From positions 1 to 21,457 of the forward strand of contig CALEYP010000021.1 of the NCBI GenBank assembly GCA_937924895.1: a stretch of DNA of 21,457 nucleotides, given 5' to 3'. This document shows positions 1-7,601 of this stretch, in pieces. The translations under genes were made by a program, and so were the position numbers. How positions within the stretch are numbered: position 1 is the first letter of the stretch; each line of letters starts with the position of its first letter. This DNA is from an uncultured Alphaproteobacteria bacterium. GTDB taxonomy: Bacteria > Pseudomonadota > Alphaproteobacteria > Puniceispirillales > Puniceispirillaceae. The notes under the pieces are model-generated. The model ran no database searches, had not been told where the DNA came from, and saw only the letters and a list, made by a program, of their open reading frames with translations.

Positions 1-1
1 A

Positions 2-823
2 TGCCATTCTGTTCAGGGTACAGCGGCTGATCTCGCTCGTGACCTCGGCGAAGATATGGCAAATATCTCTTATGATTGCGCCGGCATCAATCATATGGCC
101 TTTTATACCCGCTTTGAAAAAACACATGCCGATGGCACGGTTGAAGATCTCTATCCTAGATTGATGAAGGTAGGCGAGGATAAGAGTTTTGGCCCTAACT
201 GGGATGGCTGTACCAATCATGTCCGCTATGAAGTGTTGAAGCGCCTCGGCTATTTTGTAACAGAATCATCTGAGCATTTTGCGGAATATACACCCTGGTT
301 CATCAAATCACATCAGCCAGACTTGCTGACAGAATTTAATATTCCTATCAATGAATATATTAGACGCTGTGAGAAGCAAATTTCTGAATGGGATGCCCAA
401 GAGCAAGACCTGCTTGCTGATACAAATCTTGTTTGTGAGAAGTCGGTCGAATATGCCGCACGCATTATCACCTCAATGGTCTCTGGTGAAGAAGATGTCA
501 TTTATGGCAATGTGCTGAATAAGGGCCTTGTTCCTGACCTGCCAGACTATTCTTGTGTTGAAGTGCCATGCGTCACCTCCCTTGGCAAGCTAACACCGCA
601 AAAGGTACCGGCTCTACCATTGCATTTGAGCCGTTTGATGCAAACCAATATCTCTGTGCAGCAATTAACGGTCGAAGCCCTCGTCACTGGCAAGAAAGAG
701 GCCATTTATCATGCCGCTATGCTAGACCCGCACACGGCAGCAGAATTATCACTCGACCAAATTTGGCATATGGTTGATGATCTGCTTGAGGCGCATCAGG
801 GATGGATCCCAGAGTTTAAATAG
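2..823 (+). CDS. melA: Alpha-galactosidase, glycoside hydrolase family 4 (5'-truncated by window edge)
   Basis: The frame is open from the left edge; the 273 visible residues are the C-terminal part of a protein that is usually about 450 residues long. The first visible residues read CHSVQGTA, followed by CAGINHMAFY; in GH4 enzymes this Cys and the His of INH bind the catalytic Mn2+. Further family marks are EHFAEYTPWFIK and NKGLVPDLPDYSCVEVPC. GH4 enzymes work in the cytoplasm with NAD+ and Mn2+ by a redox-assisted elimination. The N-terminal NAD-binding fold lies outside the window. Because galT and galK follow directly, alpha-galactosides such as melibiose or raffinose are the likely substrates. 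GH4 also contains alpha-glucosidases and glucuronidases, so the substrate is inferred from context. The ATG at 56 is internal and not the true start. Confidence 0.9.
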   Translation, partial: CHSVQGTAADLARDLGEDMANISYDCAGINHMAFYTRFEKTHADGTVEDLYPRLMKVGEDKSFGPNWDGCTNHVRYEVLKRLGYFVTESSEHFAEYTPWFIKSHQPDLLTEFNIPINEYIRRCEKQISEWDAQEQDLLADTNLVCEKSVEYAARIITSMVSGEEDVIYGNVLNKGLVPDLPDYSCVEVPCVTSLGKLTPQKVPALPLHLSRLMQTNISVQQLTVEALVTGKKEAIYHAAMLDPHTAAELSLDQIWHMVDDLLEAHQGWIPEFK

Positions 824-839
824 GCCATTTGATAGATAG

Positions 840-1892
840 ATGGATATTCAAATTATCGATAGAGGCGGCGATAGGCGATTAACGCTCTATGCCGCTGAGA
901 CAAAAATATATCAGCATTTTGATGGCTTGCCGCCTGTGGATTCAAGTGCCGCCCATATGAGATGGCACCCGCTTCGCCGGGAATGGATTGGCTATGCCAC
1001 GGCACGCCAGTCACGCACCCATTTGCCAAGCGCCGCTGAGTGCCCGCTCTGCCCGATGAGCGAAGCAGAAAGACCAAGCGATATTCCTGTCGATGATTAT
1101 GAAATTGCGATCTTCACAAATCGGTTTTCGGCTTTTGCCATGGAAGCCGCACCAGCACCAGATATCCCCGAGATAGCCACACAGAAAGGCACTGGCCTTT
1201 GTGAAGTGATTTCCTATAGCGCCGATCATACTGCCAGCCTTGCGACGATTGGCACAAAGAGAATTGCACTCCTTATCAAAGCGCTCGGTCACCATATCAC
1301 GCAGCTCTATCAGCATGATGATATCATCTGGAGCCTTCCTTTCGAAAATCGAGGACGTGAAATTGGTGTGACGCTAGACCACCCTCATGGACAGATTTAT
1401 AGCCTCTCTGTTCTACCGAATGCGATAAAGACAATGGCAGATGCGATGGCAGAAGACAGCCCGCTCGCTGAGATGCATGCCAGATGCCCAGAGACGCAAA
1501 AACTCGCAGAAACTGAGACAGCCTTTTCATTTGTTCCAAGCTGGGCGCGATATCCGTTTGAATGCTGGGTGATGCCAAAGCGAGCTGTCGATGGTCCGCA
1601 TCAACTCACAGATGCTGAAATCTCAGATTTAGCAGATATGGTCGCCACCACGGCACAAAAATTAGATGCTGTGATGGACGGTCCTATGCCCTATACATTG
1701 GCATGGCAAATCGCGCCAAAGGGCTATGAGGGGACATACCATTTTCATCTTACCTTCCAGCCGTTAAAGCGCAGTAAGACAAAGCAAAAATTCCTCGCCT
1801 CTGTTGAACAGATTTCTGGCTTATTCCTTGTCGATCTGCCACCAGAGCGTGCCGCTGCAATTTTGCGAGGCGAAGAGACGATAGATGGCTGA
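840..1892 (+). CDS. galT: Galactose-1-phosphate uridylyltransferase
   Basis: This Leloir-pathway enzyme exchanges UMP between UDP-glucose and galactose-1-phosphate. The 350-residue length is normal for the family. The zinc-site CxxC is C68/C71, the third ligand is probably H130 (in SADHTASL), and the active-site motif HPHGQ is at 181-185 with H183 expected to carry the uridylyl intermediate. A second histidine cluster, YHFHLTFQPL, lies in the C-terminal HIT-like domain. The gene starts 16 nt after the GH4 gene and overlaps galK by 8 nt, so the three are probably one operon. The ribosome site before ATG 840 is weak (only purine-rich GATAGATAG), which suggests translational coupling to the gene upstream. 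Confidence 0.95.
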   Translation: MDIQIIDRGGDRRLTLYAAETKIYQHFDGLPPVDSSAAHMRWHPLRREWIGYATARQSRTHLPSAAECPLCPMSEAERPSDIPVDDYEIAIFTNRFSAFAMEAAPAPDIPEIATQKGTGLCEVISYSADHTASLATIGTKRIALLIKALGHHITQLYQHDDIIWSLPFENRGREIGVTLDHPHGQIYSLSVLPNAIKTMADAMAEDSPLAEMHARCPETQKLAETETAFSFVPSWARYPFECWVMPKRAVDGPHQLTDAEISDLADMVATTAQKLDAVMDGPMPYTLAWQIAPKGYEGTYHFHLTFQPLKRSKTKQKFLASVEQISGLFLVDLPPERAAAILRGEETIDG

Positions 1893-2952
1893 GGCATTAT
1901 TTGAGGCACATTTTGGGGCACCGCCAATGGCTGTCGCTTCGGCGCATGGCCGGGTTAATCTGATTGGCGAACATACAGATTATTGCGAGGGATTTGCCCT
2001 GCCAACGCTCATCTCTCACAAGATTCACGTGGCGCTTACCCCTACAGATGATGACATCATCACTGGCATATCGTCAGAATTTGGGACGAGCTCTGCCAAA
2101 AGAGGCACCGCTGTCTCTGATAGCTGGCTGGCCTTTGTCGACGGGGCATTAAGCCTTCTTGCCGCGCATGGCCCTATGCCATCAGGGCTTCAGATTGCAA
2201 CAAGCACAGATATTCCGGCTGGCGCTGGTGTGTCCTCCTCAGCCGCCTTCGAGATTGCGTTGTTACGCGCCTTGACCACTCTCACTGGCCTGACAATCGA
2301 TGCCAATGAGATGGCTAGAATTGGGCAAAAGATTGAGCATGATTTCGTGGGCACAAAATGCGGTATTATGGACCAAATGGCCGTTGCCCATGCCGCTCAT
2401 GGCGAAGCGCTCTTTCTTGATTGCCGTACACTTGCCACACAAAGACTATCTCTGCCATCTGACTTCGACCTTGCCGTTATTCATTCAGGCAGCCAACGTT
2501 CCCTGTCTCATTCCGCCTATAATGAACGGTTACAACAGACGATAGAGGCCGCAAAAATATGCGGAACCTCTATATTACGTGATGTCACGCTGGATCAAAT
2601 AGACGCTATCACTGACAAGGTCACTTACCAGCGGGCGCTGCATGTCATTTCAGAAAACAACCGTGTTCAAGATGCACTCACAGCCCTGCAAACAGGTGAC
2701 CTTATAACCCTCGGTAGCCTTATGACACAAAGCCATTCGTCACTGCGCGATCTGTATGAGGTGTCAAGTGATGCGCTTGATAAGCTTGTAGCTGATGCCC
2801 TCACCGCTGGCGCTTATGGTGCACGGCTGACAGGGGCGGGATTTGGGGGATGTATAATAGCCTTATTGCCGCCCGCGCAGTCAGATGCAATCATCACAGC
2901 TATCCTAGATAGTAACCCAGATAGCTGGTTGGTTGACCATCTATATTTCTAG
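1885..2952 (+). CDS. galK: Galactokinase
   Basis: This GHMP-family kinase phosphorylates alpha-D-galactose to galactose-1-phosphate with ATP in the cytoplasm. The galactokinase signature GRVNLIGEHTDY is at 22-33, the GHMP ATP-binding loop PAGAGVSSSAA at 111-121, the catalytic Asp in GIMDQM at D163, and the C-terminal GHMP motif in LTGAGFGGC. Its 355 residues fit a complete family member. The start ATG lies inside the end of galT (8-nt overlap), and the two are surely co-translated. The stop codon region overlaps the 3' end of the opposite-strand beta-galactosidase gene by 12 bp. No galE or galM is seen nearby, so epimerisation must be encoded elsewhere. Confidence 0.96.
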   Translation: MAEALFEAHFGAPPMAVASAHGRVNLIGEHTDYCEGFALPTLISHKIHVALTPTDDDIITGISSEFGTSSAKRGTAVSDSWLAFVDGALSLLAAHGPMPSGLQIATSTDIPAGAGVSSSAAFEIALLRALTTLTGLTIDANEMARIGQKIEHDFVGTKCGIMDQMAVAHAAHGEALFLDCRTLATQRLSLPSDFDLAVIHSGSQRSLSHSAYNERLQQTIEAAKICGTSILRDVTLDQIDAITDKVTYQRALHVISENNRVQDALTALQTGDLITLGSLMTQSHSSLRDLYEVSSDALDKLVADALTAGAYGARLTGAGFGGCIIALLPPAQSDAIITAILDSNPDSWLVDHLYF

Positions 2953-4893
2953 GATAGTCACATCTGTCTGTGCCATCTTTCGATGACCTAAAATCACTTT
3001 ACCGGTAAATGCGTCTGGGATCGTCACAGGCTCTGGGCCGTAATGGGTGAAAATGAGGTGCTTTCCTCGGGCGCGCACACGCAAATAAGGCGGCATTGTA
3101 ATGGGCGTAAGGCCTGATTTTCGCATCATATCAGAGATGATATGACGCAAAGTCTTCGCATCTGGCCACCCACAAAGATAACTTGCCTGGTTGCCATGCA
3201 CCAATACAGGGCCCCCATCATGAGACTGGCCTGCCCCCTGCCCTTGGATACGCCCTTCTTCGCGCCAGATGCTAAATGCGCCCTCTTCGCCCTCGTAAGA
3301 TAACGGTTGTGGCAAATGAGCGGGTAGCGCATCCACTCTTTGGGTAGTGAAGCCTGTGGCCTCTGCCAAACGATGTTGTGTCAAATCTGCTGGCAGCTGG
3401 AAATCCTCTGTTTTCAATCCTGTACGTGGCCCAGCCAATATATGCGCCCCACTTTTTATCATGCGCTCCATCAGTGCATCAGATATCGTCATCAGTGCAG
3501 GCGCACAAATGAGCTGATAGCCACTAAAATCAGCATCTGGCCCCACCACATCGACAGACCCGCCATTTTCTCGAATGGCCCGATACACATCCAATAAAAG
3601 TCGCAAATAATAGAAATCACGTGACTGGCCATCAAGCTCAGTCATCCAGTCAGCTTCATAATCATGAATAAGGGCGATACGGGCCTGTGTTGTCGCATCT
3701 AGCGTGAGGCCTGCTAGTTCTTGGGCAAGTTGTTGTGCCTCAGCCATCCCTGGCGCATCATCATTATTCCGATATTTCAAACCCGCATGCATCTGTTCTT
3801 GCGCGAACGGGGCTTGCCGCCACCTAAAATAGGATACGAGCTCAGCATCATGGGCAATCGCCTCCCACGACCAGAGGCGCACTGCGCCTTTTGCGGGGAT
3901 AGGATTATAGGCTGCCCAATTCACGGGGCCTGGCTGTTGTTCAATAATCCAGAGACGGCCCATCGCACGATATAAATCATGATGAAAGGCCTGAAAATCA
4001 GGATCACCCACACGGTAACAATCCGCCTCTAATTTAGGATCACGGCGCGCCTTATCCTGAAGGTTTTGTAAAAACCCAATGGGATAACTATCCCATGCCG
4101 CAATATCAAGATGGGAGGCGACAGCACGCGCATCAAATTGGTTAAAATCACCCATAAAATTATGACTGATAGGATAAGGGGAATGACGGCGCAATATGTC
4201 AGTTTGCGCACGGTCAAATGACACAATTTCATCCGTTGCAAACCGGCGAAAATCCATATTATGGCTTGGATTTGCCTCTGTCACTGTTAGGTTTGGTAGC
4301 TCAATCTCATCAAAATGACGATATGACATTGACCAAAACATTGACCCCCAAGCTTCGTTCAAAGCCTCAATCGTGCCATAGCGCTTTGCCAGCCAGAGCC
4401 GGAAATGTTGACGCGCCGCCTCACACCATGAAAGGGCGGTGTCATGGCAACCATATTCATTATCCGTTTGCCACGCCGCAACAAAGGGATTTGTGCCATA
4501 TCGTTTTGCCAAAATCTCTGTGATAGTCTCGCACGCCGCACGATATCCGCGATGCGAGAACGAATAATGCCGACGCGACCCATAGCCGCGCGGGCGACCA
4601 TCTTCATCAATCGCAATCATATCAGGCATTTGGTCAACCAGCCATTTCGGTGGAGTGGCTGTCGGCGTACAGAGGATAACTTTCAACCCAGCCTGCCCTA
4701 GCACCTCGATAGCCCTATCCAACCAGTCAAAGTCATATTGACCAGGCTCTGGCTCCATCTTGATCCAGGAAAATTCTGCTATCCGCACATAGGAAATGCC
4801 GGCAGCTACCATCTCAGCGGCATCTTGTGCCCAGAGTTCCTCTGGCCAATGTTCAGGATAGTAACAAACGCCAAGAGCTGGTTGCTGGTTCAT
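2941..4893 (-). CDS. Beta-galactosidase, glycoside hydrolase family 42
   Basis: This 650-residue protein has the order expected for GH42: a TIM barrel starting with GVCYYPEHW, then a trimerisation/Rossmann-like domain and a small C-terminal beta domain. The acid/base Glu is probably E146 in TDNEYGCHD and the nucleophile E318 in IIEQQPGPVNW. It should hydrolyse terminal beta-galactosides in the cytoplasm; no signal peptide is seen. The Cys cluster that binds zinc in the Thermus A4 enzyme, as I recall it, is mostly missing here: C149 and C157 remain, and SRRHYSFS replaces the Cys-bearing RRHYC segment. It starts 9 nt after the ABC ATPase stop, with a G-run (4898-4903 on the + strand) as ribosome site, so both genes are one operon feeding galactose to galT/galK. 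Confidence 0.94.
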   Translation of the reverse strand: MNQQPALGVCYYPEHWPEELWAQDAAEMVAAGISYVRIAEFSWIKMEPEPGQYDFDWLDRAIEVLGQAGLKVILCTPTATPPKWLVDQMPDMIAIDEDGRPRGYGSRRHYSFSHRGYRAACETITEILAKRYGTNPFVAAWQTDNEYGCHDTALSWCEAARQHFRLWLAKRYGTIEALNEAWGSMFWSMSYRHFDEIELPNLTVTEANPSHNMDFRRFATDEIVSFDRAQTDILRRHSPYPISHNFMGDFNQFDARAVASHLDIAAWDSYPIGFLQNLQDKARRDPKLEADCYRVGDPDFQAFHHDLYRAMGRLWIIEQQPGPVNWAAYNPIPAKGAVRLWSWEAIAHDAELVSYFRWRQAPFAQEQMHAGLKYRNNDDAPGMAEAQQLAQELAGLTLDATTQARIALIHDYEADWMTELDGQSRDFYYLRLLLDVYRAIRENGGSVDVVGPDADFSGYQLICAPALMTISDALMERMIKSGAHILAGPRTGLKTEDFQLPADLTQHRLAEATGFTTQRVDALPAHLPQPLSYEGEEGAFSIWREEGRIQGQGAGQSHDGGPVLVHGNQASYLCGWPDAKTLRHIISDMMRKSGLTPITMPPYLRVRARGKHLIFTHYGPEPVTIPDAFTGKVILGHRKMAQTDVTILEI

Positions 4894-4902
4894 TATGCCC
4901 CC

Positions 4903-5928
4903 CTATGAAATAGCGGTGCCTGCCTCATTAAAATAATGCAGACGAGACTTATCACAGGTTAACAAGATAGCATCACCAGCGGCGAGATTATCTTCATCTT
5001 CAATCTTGGCTGTGATTTCTGTACCATCATCCAAAGTGACATAGGCCAAGGCATATTCACCTAAATGTTCACTATGACGAATGGTGCCTTTCAATTGTGC
5101 CGCCTTGGCAGTAGTGACTTCCAGATGTTCTGGCCGCACACCAATATGCGCAGTACCTTTTGGCGCTGTCTTTGCAAATGAGCTGCCGGCACCAGATACT
5201 GGCAGGATATTCATTTTTGGGCTGCCGATAAATTCAGCCACAAATAAATTACCAGGCTTGTTATATAGCTCTAATGGCGTGCCAACTTGTTCAATGCGGC
5301 CCGCATTTAACACAACAATCCGATCAGCCAATGTCATTGCTTCAACCTGATCATGCGTTACATAAATCATGGTCGCATCAAGCTCTGCATGGAGTTTGGC
5401 GATTTCAATACGCGTCTGCACACGCAAAGCTGCATCAAGGTTTGAGAGTGGCTCATCAAACAAGAAGACAAGTGGATTGCGGACAATCGCACGGCCAATC
5501 GCCACACGTTGACGCTGGCCACCTGATAAGGCTTTTGGCAGGCGGTCTAGATAATCGGTTATTTGTAAGGATTGTGCAGCAGCCCGGACGCGGCGGTCAA
5601 TTTCATCCTTTGGGGTTTTTGCCTGTTTTAAACCAAAGGCCATATTGTCAAAGACCGTCATATGCGGATAGAGCGCATAGCTCTGAAACACCATTGCAAC
5701 ACCACGTTCCGCGGGCACAACGTCATTGACCTCCTGACCAGCGATTTCAAGGCTGCCAGCTGTGATGTCTTCAAGCCCTGCAATCATACGCAATAATGTT
5801 GATTTACCGCAGCCTGAAGGCCCTACAAAAACAATGAACTCACCTGACTCAATATCAAGGTCCACCCCATGAATGACATCTGTCTTACCATAGCTTTTTT
5901 TGATATCACGCAACGCCAATTGTGCCAT
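4903..5928 (-). CDS. Sugar ABC transporter ATP-binding protein (MalK/UgpC/MsiK type)
   Basis: I take the ATG at 5928 (341 residues) instead of the upstream start at 6057: homology begins at MAQLALRDIKKSYG, and a GGGGG ribosome site (complement of 5936-5940) sits 7 nt before this ATG. Walker A GPSGCGKST is at 36-44, the Q-loop glutamine at Q82, the signature LSGGQ at 134-138, Walker B with D158/E159, and the H-loop H192. The C-terminal third is an OB/TOBE-type regulatory domain typical of CUT1 sugar importers. It would energise uptake of di- or oligosaccharides at the inner membrane. No binding protein or permease is in the window, so its partners are probably left of the GH4 gene or elsewhere. 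Being in an operon with the beta-galactosidase points to galactosides as cargo. Confidence 0.93.
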   Translation of the reverse strand: MAQLALRDIKKSYGKTDVIHGVDLDIESGEFIVFVGPSGCGKSTLLRMIAGLEDITAGSLEIAGQEVNDVVPAERGVAMVFQSYALYPHMTVFDNMAFGLKQAKTPKDEIDRRVRAAAQSLQITDYLDRLPKALSGGQRQRVAIGRAIVRNPLVFLFDEPLSNLDAALRVQTRIEIAKLHAELDATMIYVTHDQVEAMTLADRIVVLNAGRIEQVGTPLELYNKPGNLFVAEFIGSPKMNILPVSGAGSSFAKTAPKGTAHIGVRPEHLEVTTAKAAQLKGTIRHSEHLGEYALAYVTLDDGTEITAKIEDEDNLAAGDAILLTCDKSRLHYFNEAGTAIS

Positions 5929-5961
5929 GCGTTTGCCCCCAATCTCGTAAATGAAAATATG

Positions 5962-5980
5962 AACTGATAGCTTATCAATT
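5962..5980. promoter_or_regulatory. Imperfect palindrome, possible operator of the ABC ATPase / beta-galactosidase operon
   Basis: The arms TGATA and TATCA flank a 3-nt centre at 5965-5977, and the symmetry extends to 5962-5980 with one mismatched pair. It lies 34-52 bp upstream of the ATPase start, just downstream of a TATAAG hexamer on the - strand (complement of 5984-5989) that could be a -10 element. That would place the palindrome over the transcription start, as for a repressor site. The -35 match is poor and no regulator gene is in view, so this is a candidate only. Confidence 0.35.
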
Positions 5981-6089
5981 AGCCTTATAATGACAACTGA
6001 TTTCTGCAGTAAAGACAGCGAATTTTGTGTCTTTTTCGCGTTGCAGATTGGCCCCAAATAGATAGAGCAATATCTTCGCTATTTTCCCC

Positions 6090-6380
6090 TCACTCACAGG
6101 TAAAATCATAGGCCGTGCCGAATTGCTTGGATGACCGGCTATAGGTCCGTTTCTTGTCAATTCCGCTGGATGTCAAACCCAAAGAGGCGCAATGTTCTTC
6201 AGCGAGCAGACGGGCCTCTGGTGCCCCTTTTGTGAAGCTATAATCTGTGATGCGGAAACTACCATCATCCTTTTCAGTCACCATCAGCGGGGCAAAAATC
6301 ACAACATAAAGGCCAACGGTAAAAACCACTGCCGCAGTTGCCACGGTTAATTTACGTTCAACAGGACCCATTTCAGCCAT
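6090..6380 (-). CDS. Small hypothetical membrane-anchored protein
   Basis: I do not recognise this 96-residue protein. One hydrophobic segment (about residues 11-33, VATAAVVFTVGLYVVIFAPLM) is preceded by charged residues (ERK), so the remaining 60 or so residues probably face the periplasm. That part contains two cysteines (in EEHCASLG and the C-terminal DFTCE) that could form a disulfide. A second ATG at 6371 competes with the one at 6380: AGGAAG touches the first ATG but is well spaced for the second. The gene is alone, between the sugar ATPase operon downstream and the divergent TRAP operon. Its length, membrane segment and plausible ribosome site support a real gene; conservation cannot be judged here. 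Confidence 0.65.
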   Translation of the reverse strand: MAEMGPVERKLTVATAAVVFTVGLYVVIFAPLMVTEKDDGSFRITDYSFTKGAPEARLLAEEHCASLGLTSSGIDKKRTYSRSSKQFGTAYDFTCE

Positions 6381-6458
6381 CTTCCTATACCCTTCACTAT
6401 GTAACCAGCATTCTGTTTCCTAACCTAACTTTGCTGTCATTCAAAGTCACTTATTGAG

Positions 6459-6488
6459 TTGACATTATGGCAGATGGCTACAGATACT
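6459..6488 (+). promoter_or_regulatory. Candidate sigma70-type promoter of the TRAP operon
   Basis: A perfect -35 hexamer TTGACA lies at 6459-6464. The best -10 candidate is GATACT at 6483-6488 (4 of 6 matches, 18-bp spacer). This would start transcription about 35 nt before the dctP start codon. The 148-bp divergent region 6381-6528 holds no other gene. It also contains the 8-bp palindrome CTAGCTAG at 6499-6506, too short to call an operator. Confidence 0.4.
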
Positions 6489-6528
6489 TACCTATGGACT
6501 AGCTAGATATAACAAATTGGAGGAAATG

Positions 6529-7530
6529 ATGAGATCACTCAAAACGACCGTCATTGCTGCTATTTTAACGGGGTCATTTGTTGCCCCTGCTTTTGCAGCA
6601 TCATGGGATGTCTCTCTATGGGGCAAGCGCCGCGCTTTTACTGAACATGTAGAACGTCTGGCAGAATTAGTATCAGATAAAACTAATGGCGAATTTACGC
6701 TCAACCTATCATATGGTGGATTGTCAAAGAACCGTGAAAACCTAGATGGGATTGCAGCGGGCGCATTTGAAATGGCGCAATTCTGCGCCGGTTACCATCG
6801 TGACAAAAACCCAACCATCACAGTAATGGAACTGCCATTCCTTGGGGTTTCTGATTTGCGGGCTGAAATTGCCGCATCGCAAGCAGTATACAATCATCCG
6901 GCAACACAAAAGGATTTGGCGCGCTGGAATGCAACCTTATTAATGCCATCACCGCTACCACAATATAATATTGCAGGCAAAGGTGCTGCACCAGCTGGAT
7001 TATCAGACCTAGAAGGGATTAGCATCCGCGCCACAGGCGGGATTGGCAAAGCCCTTGGTAAGGTTGGTATCAACCCTGTCTCTCTCGGCGCCGGTGAGGT
7101 TTATGGCGCAATGGAATCAGGCGCTATTCAGGGGGCGGCCTTTGCCCCTCATGCGCACCTGTCATTCAAGGTGGTTGATGAAGCCGAATGGTGGACATCG
7201 AACCTCAATCCAGGCTCAGTCAACTGCCCAGTTGTTGTGAACTCAGAAGCGCTGGCAGACCTCTCAGACGCCCATCGTGCGGCCCTGCTCGGCTCAGTTG
7301 ATGAAGCCCTTGATTGGTATGTCGATAAATATCAGGTGTCAGTCGATAAATTTAACGCCAAAATCACTGAGAATAACATCCAAGTGCTGACTTTCTCAGA
7401 TACAGATGTTGCCGCCATTAAGGCAACAGCGCAGCCGGTTTTGGATGAATGGCTCGCTGATATGGATAGCCGCGGCCTCCCTGGCCAAGAGCTTTATGAC
7501 CTTGTTCAATCAACATTAGCAGCCCAGTAA
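6529..7530 (+). CDS. dctP: TRAP transporter substrate-binding protein (DctP family)
   Basis: I choose the ATG at 6529 (333 residues): GGAGG at 6519-6523 is 5 nt away, while for the adjacent ATG at 6526 it is too close. A signal peptide is clear: RSLK, a hydrophobic stretch, and a cleavage site after AFA (residue 23). The mature protein is a periplasmic solute receptor; the segment GISIRATGGIGKAL carries the Arg (R167) that in TRAP receptors normally salt-bridges the substrate carboxylate. The ligand is therefore probably an organic acid, but which one cannot be read from the sequence. It is followed by the small and large permease genes, with a strong hairpin between this gene and dctQ. Confidence 0.93.
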   Translation: MRSLKTTVIAAILTGSFVAPAFAASWDVSLWGKRRAFTEHVERLAELVSDKTNGEFTLNLSYGGLSKNRENLDGIAAGAFEMAQFCAGYHRDKNPTITVMELPFLGVSDLRAEIAASQAVYNHPATQKDLARWNATLLMPSPLPQYNIAGKGAAPAGLSDLEGISIRATGGIGKALGKVGINPVSLGAGEVYGAMESGAIQGAAFAPHAHLSFKVVDEAEWWTSNLNPGSVNCPVVVNSEALADLSDAHRAALLGSVDEALDWYVDKYQVSVDKFNAKITENNIQVLTFSDTDVAAIKATAQPVLDEWLADMDSRGLPGQELYDLVQSTLAAQ

Positions 7531-7541
7531 ACCTGCTTCAC

Positions 7542-7578
7542 ATGGCCAGCTTGGTAACAAGCTGGCCATATTTTCTTT
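7542..7578 (+). terminator. Hairpin with T tract between dctP and dctQ (partial terminator or mRNA stabiliser)
   Basis: A perfect 12-bp inverted repeat (ATGGCCAGCTTG / CAAGCTGGCCAT, 7542-7553 and 7558-7569) with a GTAA loop is followed by ATTTTCTTT. It begins 11 nt after the dctP stop codon. Since dctQ and dctM continue in the same direction without another clear promoter, it probably works as a leaky terminator or a 3'-end stabiliser giving excess binding protein over permease. Confidence 0.8.
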
Positions 7579-7601
7579 ACCAATCAAGGATACGAACTAC
7601 G

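Noticed and set aside
5274..5729. A 151-codon + strand open frame
   Set aside because: It lies wholly opposite the ABC ATPase gene, has shadow-type composition and shows no recognisable motif.
5929..6057. N-terminal extension of the ABC ATPase to a start at 6057 (384 residues)
   Set aside because: Homology starts at the ATG at 5928, which has its own G-rich ribosome site. The extra 43 residues are unlike any ABC N-terminus and cover the likely promoter.
6499..6506. CTAGCTAG palindrome upstream of dctP as an operator
   Set aside because: Only 8 bp are symmetric and the flanks do not extend it, so chance is a sufficient explanation.
7542..7601. Longer DctQ starting at 7542
   Set aside because: That ATG lies in the stem of the dctP/dctQ hairpin without a ribosome site. 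The ATG at 7602 fits family length and has AAGGA upstream.
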